Of a DNA stretch of 64,000 bases, positions 23,801-38,890 are shown one piece after another; within the stretch, counting starts at the first letter, position 1; every line of letters begins with the position of its first letter. The notes beneath the pieces were generated by a model. It had not been told where the DNA came from, ran no database searches, and worked only from the letters and a program-made list of their open reading frames with translations. The position numbers were made by a program, and so were the translations under genes. The DNA is from Crotophaga sulcirostris (Eukaryota > Chordata > Aves > Cuculiformes > Crotophagidae): NCBI GenBank assembly GCA_013397455.1, contig VYZB01000015.1, positions 417,749 to 481,748 of the forward strand, given 5' to 3'.

Positions 23801-25520
23801 AAGACTAAATAAGGCCTTGAATAGCTTTATTGAAATCTGTATAAATAAACATGCGCATTTCAAATGTAAACCCAAGTGAACTCAAGTGCAGACAAAATTT
23901 TAACCTCTGTCATGCAGGAGGTTAGTTTACATTTAAAAAAAAAAACCTCAAAGCAGCTTTAAAATACCAGGATGAAACACCAGTTTTAATATCAAGGTAT
24001 AAAGCAAAGCCAAGTCCAACATACCTCATTTATATCCTGGTCAAATGCAATTTTTTAAACTTTTTAATGCTAACATAAATAAATAATTTACCAAAATGTG
24101 CACTCACAGAGTGAACTTTTATTTACAATACACAATTTATAACCTATTGTATTTGATTAGTTCAAGTGAAGAACATCATACTTTTTGCTTTTTTCTCTTT
24201 TAAATTATTCATTTAACCAGTGGGACACAATGCAATTCTCCAGGTAGTAGATATGTGAATGTGCCCCTGCACTTCAGAGCCCCTCTCAAAGGCAGTTTTG
24301 TATACAAATCAACAATACATTCTTCCAACTAGATCAAAGGGAAAGCAGCAAATTAAAAAATGTTTCAAACTGTCACACTTATTTTGGCATCCTGGACCCC
24401 TGAAAATAGTTAACTAAAATCCGATTCGAAGTTTGTATGCCTTATATACTGTACAGGTTCTGACTTGAACATGCAAATGCCAATTCTCTTATAATGAGTT
24501 ACCTTTTCAGATACGCTGTAAGGCTATGGTGAATTCCATCAGGAACACACACAGAAAATTAACAGCCCTACCTTTAAAGTCATTTTGTTTGTTAACAGTT
24601 TAAAGGTAGGTTATATTAAAAAATTCTCATCTAAGCCCGATGCACAGTCATTACTATGGATACAGAATACTATTAACTCTGACCCTATTGCAGAGTAGTT
24701 TGCAAGCTGTCAAACTACAAAAACTGGGGAGAGAAAAGTTACATCACAAATTTAAATTTTGGACTGACACCAGATTAAAATTATGCATGTCTTATAAGCA
24801 AGATAACAGGAATTATGTCTGCAGAGTAGATTCCAACAAGCAACAAAGGATACTTACATTTAATTGAAAAACTTTTTGTTAATGCAGCATGAAATCCAGA
24901 ACCTGTTCCACAGCAGCAGTAGGATGAACATAATATTCTGGATGCTCAACTATATCACAAAAGGTTAAAACACCTTTTCAAGCTATTTCTTCTATTGTGA
25001 CCGAATTTTTTTAAAAAAAAAAATTAGGGAAAACAAAAAAATTTCCTGTTTCAAGAAAACTACTGCTTAGGTATTTATGACATTTTTACTTGTAGTCTTT
25101 GTGACAGCCTAAGGAACACGTATATATTCATCCAGAAACTAGACATGGCAGTAGTATTCTTGCAGTACTAAGAAAATAAATGTCAGAAGTCCACAGATTT
25201 AACATTTTAGTTAACTCACATCCAAAACAAAAGAAAATATAATTCATCAGAACAGCAGCAGAAAACTTAAAAGGGGTTTATTTGTGATTTCCTATATATA
25301 GCTTGTGAATACAAGACTGTAAATGCATTAGAGACAATTTCTGTTTAAGTTTTTATTGTTTCACTTCAAGTACTGCACATGTTAAAATGTAATAAAGATT
25401 TACATTCTGTTATCTGAAATTCCCATTCTCAGATTTTTATTCTTAATTTGGTGGGCAATTTCACTCTTTCAATAGGTATCCCCGGGAGGAAAGTCTCTTT
25501 TATGGCTTCTAGTTCTTCCA
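23801..25520 (-). other. USP15: USP15 3' untranslated region (extent approximate)
   Basis: The region directly follows the USP15 stop codon on the minus strand and contains no gene or repeat of its own. Candidate poly(A) signals AATAAA on the minus strand correspond to 25436-25441, 25352-25357, 25277-25282, 24118-24123 and 23826-23831. Several sites suggest alternative 3' ends, the longest about 1.7 kb, but which are used cannot be told from sequence. The lower limit is my guess, placed just past the last good signal. Confidence 0.5.
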
Positions 25521-25706
25521 TTAGTTAGTGTGCATACAATTTTCATTTTCTATATCATTATCATTTTCATTGCTGTCTTCATCACTTTCTAGTGGGATTC
25601 CTGTGGCAGCTGAAGCACCTTGTTTAGTTTCCCGGTCAAGAGGAAAAAAGCCAGTTCCACTGATCGTGTCCTGCCTCTGGTAGAAGAGCACATATGCTGC
25701 TTTGGA
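25521..25706 (-). CDS. USP15: USP15 last coding exon: end of catalytic domain and C-terminal tail
   Basis: The acceptor reads CTCTTTTACAG then TCCAAAGCAGC. The exon holds 61 codons plus TAA at 25521-25523. It begins SKAAYVLFYQRQD, the final strand of the USP fold, and ends in a short acidic tail (ESDEDSNENDNDIENENC, then MHTN). The tail is typical of USP15 and absent from USP4. The 3' UTR follows at once. Confidence 0.97.
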   Translation of the reverse strand, partial: SKAAYVLFYQRQDTISGTGFFPLDRETKQGASAATGIPLESDEDSNENDNDIENENCMHTN

Positions 25707-25946
25707 CTGTAAAAGAGAGAAGTGTCATACGCTCATGAGGAGCTCCAGACAAAACATCTAAAATCCAACGTATCCAACTTTTATTTTGCTTCCAAGTCTT
25801 ACAAAGTAAAATTACAAATAAATCCAAAGTTTCCATAAAAGTTATTTTTGCATGTTGGAGCAAATAATTTCTGGTTTGTACTGTCCCTTTGAAAGAACAC
25901 AAACTACTACCAACAAATGTACTGCAAGGTTCATGATTTACTCTTA

Positions 25947-26120
<174 letters not shown>

Positions 26121-26585
26121 TTATATCTTCATAGATGTAGTACAAGCAGTTGCTAGAGTCTATTACTGTCAACAACTTCACATATAACCAACTGAAACCT
26201 ATTATCACTATTAGACTCATACTTCCACACTTTTTTTTTTTCAAGCAAAGAAAGCTTAAACAATAACATTTCCCTTCTAAAGAGAATCTAGTGAGAGAAG
26301 ACAGTTAAAACAAAATCCCTCAGTCATTTTTTTCCTTTTACTCTCTCCTTTCAAGGAGATCCACAACGTACAAAAATACAGACGAGTAAGAAAATCATTT
26401 GTAACAGTACAGTAGTTCTTACGGAGCTCTTGCATTTTATCTTTTCACAATATGCATAGCCAGAAGTATAAAAGAACCTACAATTATCCTTGAAAGCCAT
26501 TTAATATAGATTTTTGTGTCAGAATACTTGTGAAAGCATTTCAAGACAATGAAAAAAATTGTCCCATAACCATTAAAAAATGTCA

Positions 26586-26834
<249 letters not shown>

Positions 26835-27190
26835 TTAATAATATTTTTAATCATTTCACATTTTGGTGGTCTTTGAGCCCTTTACTTTATATTCCCCCCA
26901 AAATACACATAAACCAGACTACAACGATAGTGCACTTCTTTCACTCTGTGAGGAGTGGACAAGGAACCTGTAATCTTAGCCAAAACTATTGAGAGAATTA
27001 TTTCTTACTTATTTACTATTATTATTTTTCCAAGTTCATTCTTTTCACTTACAAGTATTTTCCATCAGTGTTTACTGGACCCATGCACAGCAGCTGAGAA
27101 CAAAACCATTTTACATAATTGCTGGATTAAACATATGCTCTTGTCATGTCAACTTTCACACTTCTAGAACCAAAATATTTACTTTTCTTA

Positions 27191-27475
<285 letters not shown>

Positions 27476-29227
27476 TTACAAATGCCATCGATATCCCTTT
27501 CAGTCTAAAAGGTGAGGGGCTTGAGTGCAAGCATGCTCACAGTGAAGCTTGACAACATTTTAAACACTCAAGTAGCACTCTCCAATATAGGATTCTTGTC
27601 TCCTATAGCAGTCCCTGTATCTTTAGTAAAAACACAGCTTTCTCATACTTTATAAAAAAAAGACAAAGCGTTATGAATATACTTCAGGAAAACTGACAAT
27701 ATGAAAAGCCATAAATAACAGACAACTGTGGTTCTTCCAAGTTTCAACTTCCAAATTCATTCATCTTCCACTCCATTTCATCTACCATATAACAATGACT
27801 ACTGGAACATGAAAAAGCTCCTAAGAAAACTTGCCTCCTTAGTAGGCAAGTACTAAATAGCCTGTGACTGATGAATTTCTGTTCCCTGCAATGCATCCTT
27901 GTATCTTTCAAAAACTAAGGCTGAGAGAGGAAGGTAAGAAAGAATAACTCAAGGAAGAAACTGCTCTGTGAAGTGGTTTATGCATTTTTACATTTTGGTA
28001 TCTAACAAGTAAAGATCTAGCAAAAAAAGAGATAAGCCCTACTGAAAAAAGGCTGCACAAGTGTCTTTACATAGCGACATCAGGTAAAGACAAGAAATTA
28101 GGAGAACTGTAAGAGCAGGCTGTGACTGAAGATCTGGTTTCCCAGTTGGCTTTAGATACCTGGAATACAAATAATGCTGGATTAGGGATGATGAGCTCTT
28201 GTAGATTAGTGTTGTGGAGACTGGACAAATGAAAAAAGAATGTGATTAATGACCTCTGGTGAGATGTATCTAGTAGCAACTGCTTGACTTCTGCAGTAGT
28301 TACATTTTTATATTTTGTAGTTTAAATATTCTCCATAAAATGTGTTGCAAAAATGGAAGCTCTTCACTTTACTTGAGTTACGTGGTATGTCAAATAGTCC
28401 AAGCAGTGCTGTATAATCTGGCCAACTCAGAAAAGAATGGGAATTGGTAAGTCAGTCTCCTTCCCTGTCCAAATAAAAGAGGCTCTCTGGTGACAAATTT
28501 GGTAAGTCTCCAAAACTTTTAAGTATTCACAGAAGAAAGTGTCATACCCTTTTTTCAAGCTAATTCTGAGCTTCAGGTGTTTATGAAGGATGCTTATCTG
28601 CTAGAAGATTCCTGGAGACCAAGAATCTTAAAAGAAGATCCTATAATTTTCAATATTCAGATATTATTCCAAATCATAATTTGGAAGAACCATGAATTGG
28701 AATAAAAGTCTCTGCCAAAAACATAATGGTTGGAACATGAATTTGAGAGGTTCTACTGACTACAGACATCCCCCGTTCCACAAACGTTTTGTTTCAGCAC
28801 ATTCTATTTCATATATCAATACAAGGAAAGTTATGGATTACCATAAGAAATCTTCAGTATGCACCAACCCTTCTCATCTTGGAAAGGAATATTTGTTTAA
28901 ACCACCGCACTGGGTATGGTACAATATTATTTATTCCCTGTGAATCACAGTTCACAGACTAGAATATCTTACAGATCTATCCTTACGCCTAATTCTGAAT
29001 GCACTGTCTCCCCCACAGACATAACCTTCTGTATATGGTAATAATTTACTTAAGCAGCAGATCAAAATAGAAAACATTTTGATAATATTTAACTACGCTT
29101 AAAATGACAAAATTCAAAATACCATTAAGAAATCAATTAGGTATCTCTCTTAATGTTCAAGTGTGTTTTTGTTTACATTTTGAAAAAATGTACCATAGAA
29201 CATAACAGTTTTAATTTTTTATCCTTA

Positions 29228-29344
<117 letters not shown>

Positions 29345-29706
29345 CTAAAGAGAAGTATTTCTTGAGTTAAGAGAACAAATGAAACAAAACTCATTTTAGT
29401 GATGACGCCTTACTATAAACAGTAACTACAAAGCTCCTAAATATGGAAAAGCTGATCAGAAACCACTCAAGCAAGAAGTTTTCACAGCTTCAGATTTACT
29501 TGCAAATTAGCAAGCCTCGGATTTGCCAATTACTTAGATGTGTAAATGAAGTTTATTTATGACAACATATTTACTATTAATAATGTGAAAAGAAAATACA
29601 CTAGCCGCTTCTTTTAAAGACTTACGATCTCTTTGTCACACTAAGTTGTATTTTTCACGTTTAAGTTTCATTAGTGCTGGAAAGGAGAGCAACATAAATG
29701 GCTTAC

Positions 29707-29777
29707 CTCTGCTGCACTATCATCAAAATATCTCTTCTTCAACTCAGGATCCCAATCCAAAGCAAGGAAAGATCTTT
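29707..29777 (-). CDS. USP15: USP15 exon: short catalytic-domain exon (71 nt)
   Basis: The exon reads RSFLALDWDPELKKRYFDDS then AAE after completing a split Glu codon. Too short to stand out as an open frame, it was found by phase between the neighbouring exons. Acceptor TTTTAATCTTAG, donor GTAAGCC. Confidence 0.95.
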
Positions 29778-30094
29778 CTAAGATTAAAAATACGTTTTTT
29801 CTTAATATTATTTCTTGCTTTACATGAAATTATATTAACTTTGGGCAAACATTCTTCAAAATTAATTAAACAACGCTAGCATAAATTTAAGAAGAAAAAA
29901 AATGAAGTACACACAATTTCTACATTTCTAAGAGCTAATTACAATAACAAATTCATTATTTACACTGAATTTACTATTGGAAAAGAAGATATATCAATTA
30001 CTACACAGAGAGAACAAAACACTATTCTGTTGAAGTGAAGACAGAAAAAAAGTATCAGAATAAATGTTGCCCAACCTGTTCCCCCATGACTTAC

Positions 30095-30370
30095 CGTCAA
30101 GCCTAGGTTGCCTGTCATCAAATCTAATATGCCTGGTATGATCTTTGATGTAATTTAGATCAGTATTGCCTAAATTATTGAACTGGAATGTAAACAACCG
30201 CTTTTTGTGTCCCGTGAGTGGTTGACCTTTGCAAGTATCCTCAGTACATAATCCATTTTCAGAGTCATTGTCACCTCCAACTGAATCTTCTGACTGGCTA
30301 TTTTCATTCTCTGAAGGAAGTTCCTGATCTTGGCTGGATTCATCATCTTGTTCATCTGTTTCCATTTCAC
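30095..30370 (-). CDS. USP15: USP15 exon: acidic Ser/Glu-rich linker
   Basis: This is the largest coding exon seen (276 nt). It opens with EMETDEQDDESSQDQELPS and ENENSQSEDSVGGDNDSENG, a disordered acidic linker after UBL2 that marks USP15. It continues LCTEDTCKGQ, GHKKRLFTFQFNNLGNTDLN and DRQPRLD. Relative to the mammalian form the CKGQPLTGHKK stretch seems to carry an extra Pro, judged from memory. Acceptor CAATTGTTTCAG, donor GTAAGTCA. Confidence 0.95.
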
Positions 30371-30498
30371 CTGAAACAATTGGAAGAATAAAGAGGAAGA
30401 AATGAGGTAGAATAACAAAAATTAAAAAGACTATAGAATTAACTTCAGTTTCAAACGGAATGCAAAAAACTAAAGAAGTTTAGATACTCCAGTCTTAC

Positions 30499-30614
30499 TT
30501 GGTGATCCTTCTTCGTGTATTCCATTTGGGCCATTACCATTGATACCATGGTCCTTACAGCAATGGAGGGACCCTTCAGTGTCTTCACTTTCAGTACATG
30601 TTTTTACATATCGG
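30499..30614 (-). CDS. USP15: USP15 exon: post-UBL2 linker
   Basis: The exon completes a split Cys and reads RYVKTCTESEDTEGSLHCCK, then GINGNGPNGIHEEGSP. It is an intradomain linker of low conservation. Acceptor TTGTATTTAG, donor GTAAGACT. The phase closes exactly with both neighbours. Confidence 0.94.
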
Positions 30615-31477
30615 CTAAATACAACAAATGAAAGCAACAGTTAGAATAAATGGATTTTTAAATATTTACATTGTTCAAGCCATACAGTTGAAAAGGCTAT
30701 AGCAAATCCTTTCTTGTGTACTGTATTCCTGCACTCCTTTCCGATTTATTCAGAATTAATAGATCTATTGCCTAACATGTCTACAGTTACAGATATGTCT
30801 GAAATTCTGTTCGTCTATGATTTTAGGTTTTTAGCAGTTACTTTATTTTAAACAACTTGATTCTTCGTGTTAAGTTTCTGTTTGTCCAGAAATCACTTCT
30901 TTTAACTGTTCATTAACCATACTTTTTAATAAAAAAAAATATTAAGGTTCACTTACAAAGGAGTTATATCAACAGAAAAATTAAGTATAAATTAGAATTG
31001 TATAACCTCCAGTTTAAATTTGTTCCACATAATAACACTTTCTCCAGTCTAGTCTCAGAAAGTGTCTACCATGTAGTTTTACAATTTAAATTAGAATATA
31101 AAAATGTATAGTACAGAAAGGAGGTCTAAGCACAGCAAAATAATTGGCAAAACTTTTCCATTTTACCACACCCTAACAAACAGCTATGTATACAGCAGAA
31201 TGATCCTAAACTGACAATACAGGTTGACTTTCTACTGTCTTCTTGAATGGTTTTTGAATGAAGTCACACTAACAAAAAATCAGATTAAAATCCACCCTAA
31301 TTCATATCTCACATGGCTAAAATTTTAGTTTTAATATACTTAGCAGAAAGCAAATACAAAACTAAGGACTCAAATCTAAGCAGTTTGTCAGCAATGCATG
31401 TAAAAATAAGAGCCTACTGATTCCAACTATTGGCATTATTCATAACAAGTGTGTTTTTCTTTAAACAATAATCTTAC

Positions 31478-31666
31478 CACATTCTTAGCAGCAGCAGGTT
31501 ATACAGTTTATCTTCAGTATTGTTTCTAGGCACTGCTATGAGAAAAGGTTGACCAAACAGAGAAGAACCACTATGGCTGTAGCTACTGTGCCTGCACTTT
31601 TCCCTTAAACAAACAGGAATTATAACTTGTTCTGTATCTTCTGTTCTATTGATGGCAATTTCAAAT
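31478..31666 (-). CDS. USP15: USP15 exon: end of inserted UBL2 and following segment
   Basis: The exon reads FEIAINRTEDTEQVIIPVCL, REKCRHSSYSHSGSSLFGQP and NNTEDKLYNLLLLRM. The first part finishes the second UBL domain, which sits inside the USP catalytic fold in this subfamily. Acceptor TTCTTTTAG, donor GTAAGATT. Confidence 0.96.
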
Positions 31667-31844
31667 CTAAAAGAAAAACAATCAGAAATACAAAGAACAA
31701 CTGTCATTTAAAAGGGTATAAAAGGGAATAATTAAAAAATAATAAAACGCTCAAGATTTGTCTTCATCTTATGTTTAGGTTTGAATCTTTTGCAAATAAC
31801 TAAACATACTGGAATGAGACATGAAGCACGTTATCTGTACTTAC

Positions 31845-31939
31845 ACATAAATATCATCACGTTCCATAATACTACTTAGATTTTCATCCATGCCAAATAT
31901 CCTGTGGAACCTGTGATTGTATATATCAGTAACAATCAT
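31845..31939 (-). CDS. USP15: USP15 exon: inserted UBL2, middle part
   Basis: The exon encodes [20 protein letters not shown] and [11 protein letters not shown] with a split Val. It is 95 nt and lies only 90 bp from the next upstream exon, the shortest intron in the window. Acceptor TTCTTTTTAG, donor GTAAGTAC. Confidence 0.95.
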
Positions 31940-32029
31940 CTAAAAAGAAAATGGAGTATCCATCATTAAATCTGGTTAATACGACTTAAGATGTTCACTG
32001 TTGTGCTTCATGTAAGAAATCACTCCTAC

Positions 32030-32113
32030 CTTATCTGCAGCAACACCAGACAAAGCTGACAATGCTGTGCAAAGATCCAATATGTTTCCAATCTTGGGAA
32101 CAACTACTTTGTA
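32030..32113 (-). CDS. USP15: USP15 exon: inserted UBL2, first part
   Basis: The exon encodes 28 codons, YKVVVPKIGNILDLCTALSA then LSGVAADK. It is 84 nt in phase 0. The mammalian sequence I recall has GIPADK where this has GVAADK. Acceptor is a T-rich tract ending TTTAG; donor GTAGGAGT. Confidence 0.95.
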
Positions 32114-33672
32114 CTAAAAAAAATAAAACGTCACTTAAACTTATGAAGCGAACAAATATGCATGAGAAAAAAACAAACAACTTCTTGCACGTTCAGTGCA
32201 TTTCACATACTTCCTTCAGATTCTTGAACTTAAGGTGTAAAGTATGCAAAATCAACTAACACAAATTCCTTAAGTTGTTGAAAACATAGCAGTTACTTTC
32301 ACTTTACTCATCCAAACGTGCGCACTTCGAATACCACATTTATAAGTCTATACAATGCTTTTTTTGGTTTTACTCTATTTTCTCCATAAGAAGACTAACA
32401 TCTCCAATTACTTAGATTTATATTTCAACAGCACCTACTTATTTAAGCATTTAAATGGTGTGCATGCTCTTAACTAGATTCTTAGATTTGGAATACAGTT
32501 GTTCATAAAGTATTACTGGAAAAAAAGCAATGGCAGGCAATGGACAAAGATTGAATTTGAATTTCAAATGCAAAGAGAGAACCTAATAATTAACAGTCAA
32601 AGAAAATCTCTGTGGCTTCCTTTAGTGCAGTACATCTGCAGTTTGTAATGAAACTTTACACAGGACTTACGTGTAATTTGCATAATAAATAAAGACAGGA
32701 TTAATCAGAAATAGGGTAAGTGCCAAGTGCAGCGGGCGTTTGGTATCTTCTTAGGTCTTACAGTTACTTAAGACTCACAGAAGCTCTAGTGAATTTGTAC
32801 TCTTCCCAATCTCTATTCATTCCTGTATAACCATTTCACATGCCACACAGGGTCATTTTCAATTACTGTGTGTCCCTTGTGCAAACCTGTTCTCACAAAC
32901 AGTTAAACTTCTAGCAGTCTCATCTCCCACTACTTAACATCTCTATCTCTGACTTCCCTGACTCCTTTGAGAACACTCCTTTCCTCCTTACAGTACTCTC
33001 ATTTCAGGTGCTAAAGCCTTTTTGCAAGTTTGCCTAACAGCCCTGTCTTATTTATTTCACCTCTCCTCACTTATCCCATAAAGTACACCTAGAACCATTT
33101 CACAATGATTTTGTTACCATAACCTATGTACATTGTTTCATGCCATTCTATGGTGTATAATACCATCCTTCCTAAAAAAGGTAAAATTGATACTATTTAC
33201 AAAGAAATCTCATCTAATTTTTTTTCTATTGACTATTAAAGTGATGGCATAGATAAATTCAGGACTATGTAATATATTTAATCATAGGGTTTTTTCATCA
33301 CTTATTACCAATAATTGCCTTTTGAGGCTAATAATCCAGATATAATTCCTCAGTTTAAGTGTATAAATATTGTTGTATAACCATATAAATTCATTATAGC
33401 AACAGTAATATAAAAATCAATTACAGCATATATTCTAAAGATTAAGAAGTCTTATTAAAACAACCATCAAGAAATTACCAATATCTTCCTTGAAACTGAT
33501 ATTAATATAAAAAGGTAAGTATAGCCTTCCTCAGGCATTCTGAGTGGCATTCAGAACACATATCAGAAAACTAAAGCTTGCTGGATGTGCTTACTGTACT
33601 CATAAATTTAAAAAAATGCAAAGGAACTCAGATGCATTGTTAATGCCACATGAATCAGGAGTTTTGTACCTA

Positions 33673-33918
<246 letters not shown>

Positions 33919-34450
33919 TTAAAGCACAATCTGGGTTATGACAAAGCAGCAGGAATAGTGAGAATTATTAGTAAGAATACTTGATGCAACATTCTTAGTT
34001 ACCACCTAAACACAGAAATCTTAACTCCAAGGGATCCTATATAATTTGTTACTACTGTAAGAATCACAGGTTAAAAGCTAGGACAGAGACTGTCAGTGGT
34101 ATTACAAAGTCTGAGAAGGACTCCAAGTGGCTTCGGGCAAGACAAAAGCAAATAAAACTAAGAATTCCATCTCAAGTAGTTCATACTCGGAACAAAATAA
34201 ATTATCTATATGCTTGTAGCTCAATACTAGAAGAGTTTCCCTAAAGTAAGACTACCAGAGAGAGACAGAACACTGCATACTACAGATGTAAGAATAAACA
34301 AACAACAGAAGGGAAATTGTTTTTCCAGCTGAACTAAGCACTGAATAGAACAAAAAGGTCTTAACAAAGCCTTAACACCCTCCCACCTCCCTAATTACCT
34401 TCAAAATAAACAGAAAATTACACAGGTACTTGAATAAGTTCTCCACTTTA

Positions 34451-34750
<300 letters not shown>

Positions 34751-35027
34751 CTAAAAACAAAATACATACAAATACTTTTAGTACCTTAGTTGCTATAAAT
34801 AGGTACTTCTGAGATGCTACAGCAGAAAGCTGAAAAGGTAAAACTTACATAGTTATAAAAGATAAGCTTTTCAATGGAGACAGGAAGCCAAAACTAATTC
34901 TCAAAGACCAAAGCTCAATGACAGCTGACACATTTAAACATACATCTGAGTGTTTTAACAGTTAAATGAAAGGCCTGCATACTTCAAATTCTTATTTTTG
35001 CATATTTCCATAAGTTTTGTATACTTA

Positions 35028-35324
<297 letters not shown>

Positions 35325-37940
35325 TTAAAGCAGCCATGAACAATACTTAAAACTTTAACGCCTCTTGTCTGCAAGGAAAAAAAGTCTTTTCCAGAAACAA
35401 ATATGGTTTGAAAATAAGACTAGCTGCAGCTATCATTACAAGTTATGCACAGTTAATATTTTTCAAAACTTTACATCAGAATTTATTAGACATAGTAGTT
35501 TGGCCAACCACAGCGTGACAACACAGGAACAAATTACACCACATTCAGAACTTGTGAGCTGAAAATATTTGAAAATTGAGATTATTATTTTTTTTTGGTG
35601 GAGTGGGAAGGAAGGGAAGGTGAGGATATTTGCCTTATTCCTTCTCTTGCTAGGCATCTGCTTACAGATGCTGTTGAAGACAACAATCTATGCTAGACGG
35701 ACTAGACCTTGAATCAGAATTGGTACTGCCCTTCCTATGTTTTTTTTAATTTTGTGAAGCTGTTTAGAGCTGAAATTAGTTCAAGAAAAGTAAGGGCCTT
35801 TGTTTAGGCTGAGATAATGACTTGCCCTCTGTACCAGTTTGACTCTGTTGGCATTTAGAGATAGCAGGATGTAATCACTGAAGCATGTTTTACAATTTTA
35901 GGAAATCACTTTGGATTTTTGGTTGCTACTCCTCATGCTCCTTTAACAAAGACTTTTACATCATTTGGAAATGATCTTCATGCCATGTCTTGGCATATAG
36001 ACTTAGCAAATTCTCTTTAAATATTATAAAATTTGCTGCATTCTTTGCTCTATCAGAACTGCAGAAATGAGATGCAAACAATGAGATCATGAAATTGAGC
36101 TAAAAATTGAGTGTTCCTCTATCATGGTTCTTCAGCCGTCCTACTCAATAACAACTTTATGCAAGGGACACTGAAATTTCGTATTTCATCCTTCTAATAA
36201 AAGACCAAGAGCTGACTGACTGAAAGAAAGATCCAAGTAACAGGAAAAAAAAAAAGGAACTACTTTACACCTGTCTATCCCACTTCTATCTGAAGCGCTC
36301 AGTGTCAGCCCTTACCCCAAACTCTGTACGCCTACAGCAACTGAAACAGAGCACTAAAACCACAGTCATTTCAGTTTTGGCTGAAAGATGTTATATTTCG
36401 TCTGGATAAACTCACTGCCAAAAGTAACCCTAGAGGGAATGTTAATCAGGTTCCTGAAGAAAGAAAATTGCTGAAATATCCCCTTGCAAAGCTCTCAACA
36501 GCTGTTGTTCAAAAGTCAAGTATTTATACTCACACTGACAGAAACAAACATAAAAATGAAAATGTAGGTGGGGGGAAAGTAATTTTAATTAAAATATTTT
36601 ATTCTTCCCCTATTTTTGAATCACAAAATGAAAACTTTGTGAACTCTCAGGTTTTTACTGCAAAAGAAAAAAAAAACATTTCCCACAGATCTCTAATCAC
36701 TAGTATCCCACCAAAAAGGCAAAGCAGTACTTAAGAAACATCCACAGGTGGCAGCACAGCAATGCTTCACGGATTTGTATTTTTCTACTTTTTTTCAGCT
36801 TAAAACAGAGCCATGACATAAGTGAGCGTGAATAAAGCATCTACTTGGCAAAAACCCTTTTTTTGCTTCATAGGGATTCAGTCATTCATAATAATATGTT
36901 TTCATGAAGTCTACAAGCTCCCTTTTGTTTTTCCCATTTTATTTAAGCTCAGAGCTGCAAAAGTAGACATTTCGGCCTTAATAATAAAAAAATCAAGCTT
37001 TAGGTGTTAGCACTGAGGTAAACTAAAATTAGATACATGGAATACTCCTTCAAAACAATCTGAATAATCTATACAAATGAAAAAGTTCCAATGCAATCAA
37101 AATATGAAAGCATATTGAATGATTGCTTTTTAAAATAAGAAACACAAGCAGCACTTGGGAGAAATACAATGGTACCTTAACATTCTTGGCCTTACTCCTG
37201 TTCAGCTTGCAGCTGTTTGTGGAAGCCCAGATGGTCTGACACATCTCTTCACCATCCTCTAGTTGTTTTAAACTTTTTAACATGGAAAACTTCTACTTGA
37301 TAAAGCAAAGGTCTTTTTACAATGAAAGGGCAAGTCTAACGTTACTATATACTGAAGAACTATTAATGAACTTAGAACAAAATCTAAGAAACTGCCAGGA
37401 TTATCACATTTCTGCCTAGTATGGTTACAGAGCAAAAACCTCGTGACAGGTTTGTCAGACCCTGGAGAGCAAGATGTTCAAGGAACCAGCCCTCTTCTTC
37501 AAAGAACATTGACAACAGTTCTGATGCAAACCATCTTCGCTGTACATGAGATGAGAGCAAGGAGAAGCTGTCTGAGAAATTAAGAGGCTTCTGAAGCAAA
37601 AATGGCTCTTAAGCGAACATGAAGAGGCCTCAATGCTGTCTGGAAAGGATGAAGATCTGAGAAAAGTTGGTAATCAGCAAGAGAGTGGATAAATTAAACC
37701 CTGCTTCTGTTGAAGCAAGCTACATTGACTACACTAGCACTGACTGAATGGACAGCATCAAAGTAGAGCTTTTGGAATAGAACATGAATGTAATTGGAAA
37801 CTATTTCAGAGTCTAAAATGCTACAATAAATTATTTTGAAGAAACTAGACTTATTCTGATAAACAACGCTGTGTTGACATAACTGTGAAGGAAGACAACT
37901 TAAGGCAAACAAGTTGGAGCAGGTAACCAAAGCAGATCAG

Positions 37941-38890
37941 AGAATCACAATATAGTTGAAGCTGGAAATAATCTCTGGAGATTGTTTGGTCCAATCCCCT
38001 GCTCAGAGAACGGTCACCTAGAGCAGGTTGTTTGTCCAGTCAGGTTTTGAGCATCTCCAAGGACAGAGGCTCCACAGCCTCCCTGGAAAAACTCTTGAGT
38101 GTTTGATAACACTCATGGTAAAATAAAAACTCTTACATTCAAGTGTAATTGCCTGTGTTTAAGTTTGTGCTCATTGCCTCTTCTCCTTTCAATTAGGCAC
38201 CACTGAGAAGAGTTCAGCTCAGTTTTCTTCACTCTCCCCCAAAGGTGTATTTATTTATACACATTAGCAAGAATGCTCTGGAGCCTTCTCTACTCCAGGC
38301 TGAACAGTCCTGGCTCTCTCAGCTTCTCCACATAGCTCATATGCTGCATCACCTTTATGGCATCTCACTGGACTTGCTCCAGTATGTCCCTGTTTCTCTG
38401 GCACTAAGGAGCACAGAATTGAATCCAGCACCCCAGAGGTGTCTCACCAGTGATGAGTGGAGGGGAAGGTTCACCTCTCTCAGCCTGCTGACAATGCTTT
38501 TTTCAGTGCAGCCCAGGATGCTCTTGGCTGCCTTGGTCACAAGGCATGCTGGCCCATGTTCAGCTTTTTGTCCACCAGGACCCCAGGTGCTTCTCTGCCA
38601 GGCTGCTTTCTGTCTGGTTGTCCACCCTCTCCCCTGCCCCACTGTGTACTGGGGGCCTGGTGTTATTTCTCCCCAGCTACAGGCCTTTGTGTTTCCTTTG
38701 ACTGAACTTGATGAGGTTCCTATGCTGAGGTCCTTTTGAATGGCAATACCTCCATCTGATCTATCAGTCCCTCCTTCCAGATTTGTGTCACCTCTCATCT
38801 TGCTGAGCGTGCACTCTGCTCCATCATCCAGGTAAAGCACCCAATATTCCCAAGCAGAATTCCCTAGTCTACCATCTACATACTGTCTGG
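37941..38890 (-). mobile_element. CR1 LINE, long 5'-truncated copy, minus orientation
   Basis: The copy begins with the reverse-complement tail AGAATCACAATATAGTTGAAG and TGGTCCAATCCCCTGCTCAG. It continues through the 3' UTR into ORF2, for example CCAGGCTGAACAGTCCTGGC near 38295 and CTTGCTGAGCGTGCACTCTG near 38800. The frame has stops and shifts. It belongs to the same subfamily as 54411-54970 and the 3' part of 50275-52005, which match its reverse complement at about 85% by eye over ~200 bp. The upper limit is approximate. Confidence 0.88.

Noticed and set aside
38245..38840. Overlapping 164- and 161-codon frames on opposite strands
   Set aside because: Both lie inside the minus-strand CR1; the plus-strand one is antisense to CR1 and the minus-strand one is degraded CR1 sequence.
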